From NCBI GenBank assembly GCA_910583965.1, contig CAJUAE010000116.1:1-9784 (forward strand): a DNA stretch of 9,784 nucleotides, in the 5' to 3' direction. Below, piece after piece: positions 5,930 to 9,784 of this stretch. Within the stretch, counting starts at the first letter, position 1, and the number at the start of each line of letters is the position of its first letter. The DNA comes from an uncultured Lachnospiraceae bacterium (GTDB lineage Bacteria > Bacillota > Clostridia > Lachnospirales > Lachnospiraceae). The position numbers and the translations under genes were made by a program. The notes beneath the pieces are model-generated. The model was not told where the DNA came from, did not search any database, and was given only the letters and a program-made list of their open reading frames with translations.

Positions 5930-6637
5930 TTATGCCTTTATATCAAAACTTGCCCCTGTCGGCGCAGATGTACCAGAAACCGCAGCTAAGAGGTTCTGCG
6001 CAACACTTTTTACATCAGTGCCAGTAGCTGATATTGTGAACGTTTCATCTTCTCTGTCTTCCGTCAGCTTCTCCAACTGCGCCTTTTTCTCTGCCCGTCT
6101 CTTAGCTGCCTTTTCTTCTGAGATTTTTCTTTCCTCACGTTTTTTTTCTAATCTTTCTTTTTGTTTCTTTTCCGTATTCAGCATAGTTGAATTTTGTTTT
6201 GAACCACTGGTTCTTGTTGAACCACTACAAGAACATTGCATACTCCCATCTGCATTGATTCTTACAGCAAAACCATGTATCTCAATGCCATCACTTTTTG
6301 CTTTAGCAAACATCTGCTCATGTGCCGCTGGTATGCCCGCAATGTCATTTTCGATTTTTTTTGCAAAGTCTGGATCACTTGCCATTTTTTTTAGACAGTC
6401 ATTAGAGAGGTTCAAAACGATATTATTTTTATTGCCGCTTGCAATTCCCCCACTTGTGTTAATATTTATCTGCGGAAATTTATTACATAATTGTTCATAA
6501 TATTCCTGTACTTTGTCCTTGCTGCTTGTTGATGTGTTTGTCTTTACCTCCGTTGCTACATTACTACTAGATTTTTTCGTAGTATCAGCGTAATTTGCCG
6601 CATAGTTACTATAATTACTTGTAATCTCCATTGCCAT
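5930..6637 (-). CDS. Unrecognised cargo protein B1 (235 aa), first gene of the cargo operon
   Basis: A 235-residue protein beginning MAMEITSNYSNYAANY. A GTG nine bases upstream is also in frame, but the ATG at 6637 fits the MA- starts of its relatives and lies 12 bases from an AAAGGA site, so I prefer it. The first 40 residues are Ser/Thr/Asn-rich low complexity. The core (42-138) contains NIVLNLSNDCLKKMASDPDF and ends with QCSCSGSTRTSG. Residues 155-197 are an almost continuous Lys/Glu/Arg coiled coil, and the last 25 residues are small and polar (AVSGTSAPTGASFDIKA). The core and coiled-coil order match B2. There is no signal peptide or membrane segment. It is the first gene after a LytTR-type promoter at 6683-6748, so it should respond to the adjacent two-component system. 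Function unknown; possibly DUF6033-like, unverified. Confidence 0.83.
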   Translation of the reverse strand: MAMEITSNYSNYAANYADTTKKSSSNVATEVKTNTSTSSKDKVQEYYEQLCNKFPQININTSGGIASGNKNNIVLNLSNDCLKKMASDPDFAKKIENDIAGIPAAHEQMFAKAKSDGIEIHGFAVRINADGSMQCSCSGSTRTSGSKQNSTMLNTEKKQKERLEKKREERKISEEKAAKRRAEKKAQLEKLTEDREDETFTISATGTDVKSVAQNLLAAVSGTSAPTGASFDIKA

Positions 6638-6682
6638 ATAAAACACCGTTCCTTTCTCTGTTATTCAAAGTAGTTACTATTT

Positions 6683-6748
6683 AGTTTATCGCCAATCTGC
6701 AAAAAAATTTCATAGATTTGGCGCGAACTGCTCCATTTTGGGTGTGAA
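6683..6748 (-). promoter_or_regulatory. LytTR-type operator and promoter for the cargo operon
   Basis: On the minus strand, direct repeats TTCACACC (6748-6741) and TTCGCGCC (6727-6720) start 21 bp apart. The hexamer TAAACT (6688-6683), a plausible -10, starts exactly 39 bp after the start of the second repeat. There is no good -35, which fits activator-dependent promoters. Direct repeats two helical turns apart are the known layout for AgrA/ComE-type LytTR regulators. The same geometry occurs at 8979-9044. The operator begins 15 bp beyond the kinase stop, and no terminator separates them. The leader to the B1 start is about 40 bases. Confidence 0.78.
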
Positions 6749-6762
6749 ATTCTATTGCAGTA

Positions 6763-8205
6763 TCAGATTGCCGCCGCAGGCTTTCCATTCATCATTACCG
6801 TAAGATTAAATTTCTTCCTGCCTTCTGTATCAGAAATTACAATATCAATATCGCCCATGTATTTCTTCGCACATCTTTGGATATTGGATATTCCAATCCC
6901 ATGTAGTTTCCTGTTTTCTTTGCTGCTGACAGGCAGCCCACTTTCTTCCTCTATGACAATATCCTCTGAAAAATCATTTTCAACCTCTATAAAGAACAGG
7001 CTACCTTTCACATAAGATTGTAACTTTATCTGTTTATTGTCCTCTACCTTACCGCACGCTTCTATGGCGTTTTCCAGTGCATTATTCAAAACAACCGCAA
7101 TATCATAAATATCTATCAAAAGATTTGGGGGATAAGCAAAATCAATCTTAAACTGGATATGTTTTTTCTCTGCTTCCTGCCCTTTTTGGTGGATAATAAT
7201 ATCCGTAATCGGGTTTCCAGTCTGATAAGTAAAATCTAATTTGCTGACTGTTTCCTCCATTTTCCCGATATATCTTTCCAGTTCTTCATTCACTGAACCT
7301 GCCACGCTTTTAACAAGCATGGAAATATTGGCTAAATGGCTTCTCATATCATGCCGAAGCCCTCTCATATCAGTATATATATCCTGTATCTCTACAATTT
7401 CTTTCTGCATTTGCCGCACTTGGTTTTCCAGTATCGCACGTTTCCCTATTTCCTCATTGTACTGTACCAATTTCTGAAATAATATAACGCTTGCAATAAT
7501 AGTGGATAGTAGCAGGACACAGATAACGGGTACCCAGAATTTTGTTGCCGGAACCGTGTCATAAATAATTACAGTCATTCCGATTCCAACCGATACGATC
7601 ATCATCTTCATTGTTACAGAAATGCATAATGCAGCAATGCAGGGCAAAATCAAAAAAACATTTTCATGTGTCTGCAACAGATAATCTTTTCTTACAAATT
7701 TTTTGTTTATCAAAAACAAATAAATATACAGCAGCATAGCATAAAGAAGTGAGCATATGACCGCTATAGCCGCAACAGAAATCTCTATCCAAATATAAAG
7801 CCTGTCTGCCGTATTTAACATTCCTTTTGAAATCAAAAAGTCAAAAATTTTATTCCACAATCCATTAACCGCAATACTAAGTACACTAACAATGTATTTC
7901 ACAATTTCTTTCCCCGCCACAAAGCTAAAGGCAACAAAAAACTGTTTTTGCAAATCTTTCTCAAAGAGAAGAAACTGCATAAACAGCAGGACACAAATAT
8001 TTAAGATTATCCCAATAACTTCTCCGACTGGAAATCTGGCATCCAATATTTCAAATACCGCAATCTGAATAAGAAAATAGGCTGTTCCCCATACTACCAA
8101 AACTGCCTTTTTCCCGTACTTTTCTTTTAAGAATCCTTGCATATAAATTCCACTTAATATACTATCAACCAAATAGATAGAAACCGGAAGCAACCTATCA
8201 TACAT
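6763..8205 (-). CDS. Agr/Com-like GHKL sensor histidine kinase
   Basis: A 480-residue membrane sensor kinase of the HPK10 (AgrC/ComD) type. About the first 245 residues form some seven membrane segments, among them AVLVVWGTAYFLIQIAVF and FWVPVICVLLLSTIIASVIL. A coiled linker follows, then the H-box GLRHDMRSHL with the likely phosphorylated His285, then the ATP-binding domain with the N-box NNALENAIEA (374-383) and a G-box HGIGISNIQR (435-444). It probably autophosphorylates on an extracellular cue, often a peptide in this family, and passes phosphate to the overlapping response regulator. I chose the ATG at 8205 because GGAGGG lies 7 bases upstream; an in-frame ATG at 8220 has no such site. 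It overlaps the regulator stop by 8 bp. The H-box has Ser where many relatives have Asn (RHDxxNH). No peptide precursor gene is adjacent. Confidence 0.93.
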   Translation of the reverse strand: MYDRLLPVSIYLVDSILSGIYMQGFLKEKYGKKAVLVVWGTAYFLIQIAVFEILDARFPVGEVIGIILNICVLLFMQFLLFEKDLQKQFFVAFSFVAGKEIVKYIVSVLSIAVNGLWNKIFDFLISKGMLNTADRLYIWIEISVAAIAVICSLLYAMLLYIYLFLINKKFVRKDYLLQTHENVFLILPCIAALCISVTMKMMIVSVGIGMTVIIYDTVPATKFWVPVICVLLLSTIIASVILFQKLVQYNEEIGKRAILENQVRQMQKEIVEIQDIYTDMRGLRHDMRSHLANISMLVKSVAGSVNEELERYIGKMEETVSKLDFTYQTGNPITDIIIHQKGQEAEKKHIQFKIDFAYPPNLLIDIYDIAVVLNNALENAIEACGKVEDNKQIKLQSYVKGSLFFIEVENDFSEDIVIEEESGLPVSSKENRKLHGIGISNIQRCAKKYMGDIDIVISDTEGRKKFNLTVMMNGKPAAAI

Positions 8206-8920
8206 TAACAATCCCTCCATTTTTTACATACCGCATATAAGTTTTGATGAAATCAGAATATTTCTTCCTTGCAAGGAGAAGGTTATCCCCGTTTGTGACC
8301 TGTATGTTATCCGCACTGTAAGCAGAAATTTTTTCCATGTTTACAAGATAGCACCTATGGCAGCGATAAAAAGTGTTCCCTAACCCATTTTCTAATTCAT
8401 CCATTTTCCCGTAAACTTCCAGTTTCCCTTTCGTTGTATGGAAAATGACTTTTTTATTGCCACTCTCTATATAGTAAATATCTTTCAACAATAGCTTCTG
8501 CTGCGTTCCAGAGCTTTTTACCATGATATGTTTTTTTGTCTGTTCCTCAAAAACAGACGCTTCTTTCCATGCCCGGCTGAATACCTCTGAAAACTTTTCT
8601 ACATCAATAGGCTTTATCAGATAATGGAACGCATATACGTCAAATGCCGCTTCCATGTATTCCCGATACCCTGTCACAAATATAATTATGCTCCTTTGCC
8701 TGCCGCTTTCTTCCTGTTCTCTGATACGCCTTGCTATATCCATGCCGGACACTTTACCCATTTCAATATCAAGAAAATAAATGTCAAAGTTTCCTTTTGC
8801 ATTTATCAATTCTTCTCCCGACTGATACTCCACAATATCCACTTCCGGCACCTGCTTTTGTATCAGCCGGGAAAGTTCTTCCCGGATTGCCCGGTCATCA
8901 TCACAAACTGCAATCCTCAT
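8198..8920 (-). CDS. LytTR-family response regulator (AgrA/ComE-like)
   Basis: A 240-residue regulator. The receiver domain (about 1-120) has the acidic pocket CDDD (6-9), the phospho-acceptor Asp51 in FLDIEM, Thr83 in FVTGY and Lys103 in YLIKPID. The C-terminal LytTR DNA-binding domain spans about 135-235 (HIMVKSSG, DIYYIESGNKKVIFHT, FYRCHRCYLVNMEKI, YSDFIKTYMRY). When phosphorylated by the downstream kinase it should bind paired direct repeats and activate transcription. Two such operators lie in the window, before this gene and before the cargo operon. The start at 8920 (MRIAVCDDD) is preferred over an in-frame ATG at 8941 because it gives the family's normal N-terminus and follows GGAAG; the earlier ATG has no ribosome binding site. 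Positive autoregulation is inferred from the operator. Confidence 0.94.
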   Translation of the reverse strand: MRIAVCDDDRAIREELSRLIQKQVPEVDIVEYQSGEELINAKGNFDIYFLDIEMGKVSGMDIARRIREQEESGRQRSIIIFVTGYREYMEAAFDVYAFHYLIKPIDVEKFSEVFSRAWKEASVFEEQTKKHIMVKSSGTQQKLLLKDIYYIESGNKKVIFHTTKGKLEVYGKMDELENGLGNTFYRCHRCYLVNMEKISAYSADNIQVTNGDNLLLARKKYSDFIKTYMRYVKNGGIVNV

Positions 8921-8978
8921 AATATCCCGACTTCCTTTCATAACTTAAAAAATATAAAATTCAAATCTATTTTCTTTT

Positions 8979-9044
8979 ATTATATCGTCATCAGCACATT
9001 ATCAGCTAATTACAAGGTGTGAAATACCTCATTTTGGGTGCGAA
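8979..9044 (-). promoter_or_regulatory. LytTR-type operator and promoter for the two-component operon
   Basis: On the minus strand, TTCGCACC (9044-9037) and TTCACACC (9023-9016) are direct repeats starting 21 bp apart. A perfect -10, TATAAT (8984-8979), starts 39 bp after the second repeat start, the same spacing as at 6683-6748. No -35 consensus is present at the proper distance. The leader to the regulator ATG would be about 50 bases. A 22-bp stretch around the first repeat (9030-9051) matches the cargo-operon site at 19 of 22 positions. This predicts autoregulation by the encoded regulator. Confidence 0.82.
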
Positions 9045-9061
9045 TTGCTATAAAATATAGC

Positions 9062-9337
9062 TTACGCTTTATTTGGCTCTTTATTTTGCAGTTCATGTAA
9101 ATGTCTAAGCTGTGCTTCGCTCAATGTCCTTGGTTTTCCAATCCTGACAAGATTTTTCGGTAAAACATAGGTTTTGCTTACTTCCGTCCATGCCTTTAGC
9201 CGGATCACTTCCGGAAACTCTTTACACAGCTTATCCATTTTCCGTATCCATGCCGGATTTGCAGTGTAAACTGTTGCTTCGCTTTCATCTGCATTAAAGT
9301 TGATTACAACCTCCTGCTCATATCTTGATAATTTCAT
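9062..9337 (-). CDS. Small conserved mobile-element protein of unknown function (91 aa)
   Basis: A 91-residue protein starting MKLSRYEQEVVINFNADESE. The frame stays open further upstream from a TTG, but this ATG has an AAAGGAG site 6 bases before it, so I take it as the start. The pattern SRYEQEVVINFN...ATVYTANPAWIRKMDKL...FPEVIRL is one I associate with a small protein common in clostridial integrative elements and prophages, with no established function that I can name. The N-terminal half looks beta-rich; the C-terminal part (RTLSEAQLRHLHELQNK) is a basic helix. Its start overlaps the stop of a possible 34-residue leader ORF by 4 bases, and its leader RNA holds the GGTACC array. The divergent XRE gene may regulate it. 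No terminator is obvious before the two-component promoter. Confidence 0.75.
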   Translation of the reverse strand: MKLSRYEQEVVINFNADESEATVYTANPAWIRKMDKLCKEFPEVIRLKAWTEVSKTYVLPKNLVRIGKPRTLSEAQLRHLHELQNKEPNKA

Positions 9338-9438
9338 TCCATGCTCCTTTCTCTGGTACCGAACTGGTACCAATTCAATTTTACGGTACCTTTCCGGTAC
9401 CAAATAAATATATTCAATCTTAGGCAATTTCCTATCAT
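9334..9438 (-). CDS. Possible 34-residue leader ORF upstream of the 91-aa gene
   Basis: From an ATG at 9438 this reads MIGNCLRLNIFIWYRKGT and on to ...RERSME, 34 residues, with its TGA overlapping the next ATG as ATGA. A strong GGGGAG site lies 7 bases upstream. The GGTACC array falls inside it, giving a 10-residue repeat of the form WYxxGT. The ribosome binding site and the coupled stop/start favour real translation. The peptide itself resembles nothing I know, so it may act as a translational leader rather than as a product. Confidence 0.4.
   Translation of the reverse strand: MIGNCLRLNIFIWYRKGTVKLNWYQFGTRERSME
9355..9401. promoter_or_regulatory. Four-copy GGTACC palindrome array in the leader of the 91-aa gene
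   Basis: GGTACC occurs at 9355, 9366, 9385 and 9396: two pairs with 11-bp spacing inside each pair and a 30-bp period between pairs. In RNA each pair can form a hairpin with a 6-bp GGUACC stem and a 5-base loop, so two hairpins sit directly before the AAAGGAG site. As DNA it could be an operator read at one helical turn. The regular spacing makes chance unlikely, but the binding partner is unknown. Confidence 0.65.
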
Positions 9439-9719
9439 TGCTGTTCTCCCCTCACTGTTTCCTGACAGGCAACCCTTGTCGGCGCTGTGTCGTCCAATAT
9501 TGGCGCTCAAATTTTCTTAAAATTGGTCTTGGCGGTTTATGTCAGCTTGGACAGTCATTCAGTTATACCGTCATTATCTAACAAAACTCCCTGCTTTCCC
9601 GTATATCTACCATGTCGGAAATTTCCCCAAAAACAGCTTTTTTCTATCATGCTGGAAATTTTCGGTAGGAATCCGCCTGTTTGTGTAGTATTCTGTTTTC
9701 GTAAAGGAGAGATTTATCT
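9439..9719. other. Divergent intergenic control region
   Basis: About 280 bp without a credible gene lies between the minus-strand leader ORF and the plus-strand XRE regulator. It holds the palindrome CCAATATTGG (9494-9503), GGCGCT at 9481 and 9502, a GGAAATTTCC pair near 9617-9663, and the ribosome binding site of the XRE gene. I could not find a convincing -35/-10 pair for either direction. A plus-strand open frame at 9487-9723 has no ribosome binding site or family resemblance. Confidence 0.6.
9617..9663. promoter_or_regulatory. Candidate operator pair upstream of the XRE regulator
   Basis: The perfect palindrome GGAAATTTCC (9617-9626) recurs with one change as GGAAATTTTC (9654-9663). Each is preceded by a CATG-containing flank (CATGTC and CATGCT), and the copies are 37 bp apart. 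They lie 57-103 bp before the XRE start. XRE regulators often bind such short palindromes and autoregulate, so this is a plausible operator, unproven. Confidence 0.4.
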
Positions 9720-9784
9720 ATGAAAACACAATTAAGCATACAGGAACGCCTAAAAGACCTGCGTGTGGAAAAGGGAATGACTTT
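9720..9784 (+). CDS. XRE-family helix-turn-helix regulator (partial, only N-terminus in window)
   Basis: The first 21 codons, starting ATG at 9720, read MKTQLSIQERLKDLRVEKGM and run off the right edge. RLKDLRVEKGMT is the usual opening of an XRE/Cro-type helix-turn-helix (RLKxLRxxxGxT). An AAGGAG site 10 bases upstream supports the start. In mobile elements of this sort such genes often control excision or transfer, or repress the divergent genes. Total length and any C-terminal domain cannot be seen. Confidence 0.75.
   Translation, partial: MKTQLSIQERLKDLRVEKGMT

Noticed and set aside
6720..9051. The CATTTTGGGTG repeat (near 6734 and 9030) as mobile-element end repeats
   Set aside because: The two copies are in the same orientation upstream of two promoters with identical spacing to a -10; a LytTR operator explains them better than element termini.
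9047..9061. Inverted repeat GCTATAAAATATAGC after the 91-aa gene as a terminator
   Set aside because: The stem is short and AT-rich with no T-run following, so it does not meet the intrinsic terminator pattern.
9338..9427. TTG-initiated 30-residue extension of the 91-aa protein (LVPxRY repeat)
   Set aside because: The TTG lies only about 4 bases from a weak AGGA, whereas the ATG at 9337 has an ideal AAAGGAG site. The repeat is explained by the GGTACC array.
9487..9723. Plus-strand open frame of 78 codons ending at the XRE start
   Set aside because: No ribosome binding site, unusual hydrophobic/proline composition, and it overlaps palindromes and the XRE leader; likely chance.
1..9784. CRISPR arrays, tRNA or rRNA genes
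   Set aside because: No regularly spaced repeat-spacer array and no tRNA or rRNA-like conserved sequence was seen on either strand.

Overview
The window looks like part of an integrative/mobilizable element from a Firmicutes host, most likely a gut Clostridia such as Lachnospiraceae. The evidence is the moderately AT-rich DNA, strong GGAGG-type ribosome binding sites, a MobA/MobL (MobQ-type) relaxase, a phage-type replisome organizer, and a Tn916 Orf7/Orf8-like sigma-factor/helix-turn-helix pair. The taxonomic call is inference. Nearly all genes lie on the minus strand; only an XRE-type regulator at the right edge is on the plus strand.

Layout along the minus strand, from right to left. (1) At 9062-9438 lies a small conserved accessory gene, preceded by a possible 34-residue leader ORF and a four-copy GGTACC palindrome array. 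It is divergent from the XRE regulator, with a 281-bp control region between them. (2) At 6763-8920 lies an Agr/Com-like two-component system: a LytTR response regulator, then a polytopic GHKL histidine kinase overlapping it by 8 bp. (3) At 3081-6637 lies a five-gene operon of unrecognised proteins, called here B1-A1-B2-A2-C. A1/A2 are paralogs and so are B1/B2, so the operon looks like a duplicated B-A gene pair plus a fifth gene. A strong intrinsic terminator closes it. (4) At 2210-2840 lie the sigma-70-like gene and the HTH gene, followed by a second terminator. (5) At 1-2098 lie the mobilization/replication genes: a DUF3847-like small protein, the relaxase and a replisome organizer (partial), all tightly coupled.

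The most notable result is regulatory. The promoter regions of the two-component operon and of the B-A-B-A-C operon carry the same architecture: two TTCRCRCC direct repeats 21 bp apart, with a -10-like hexamer exactly 39 bp downstream of the second repeat. This is the expected layout for a LytTR-family response regulator. It predicts that the sensor/regulator pair activates itself and the five-gene unknown operon as one regulon. No AgrB/AgrD-type or double-glycine pheromone gene is visible, so the sensed signal is unknown. The five cargo proteins have no signal peptide or membrane segment that I can see, and their function is unknown. I consider this regulated, internally duplicated cassette the best candidate for an undescribed system here.
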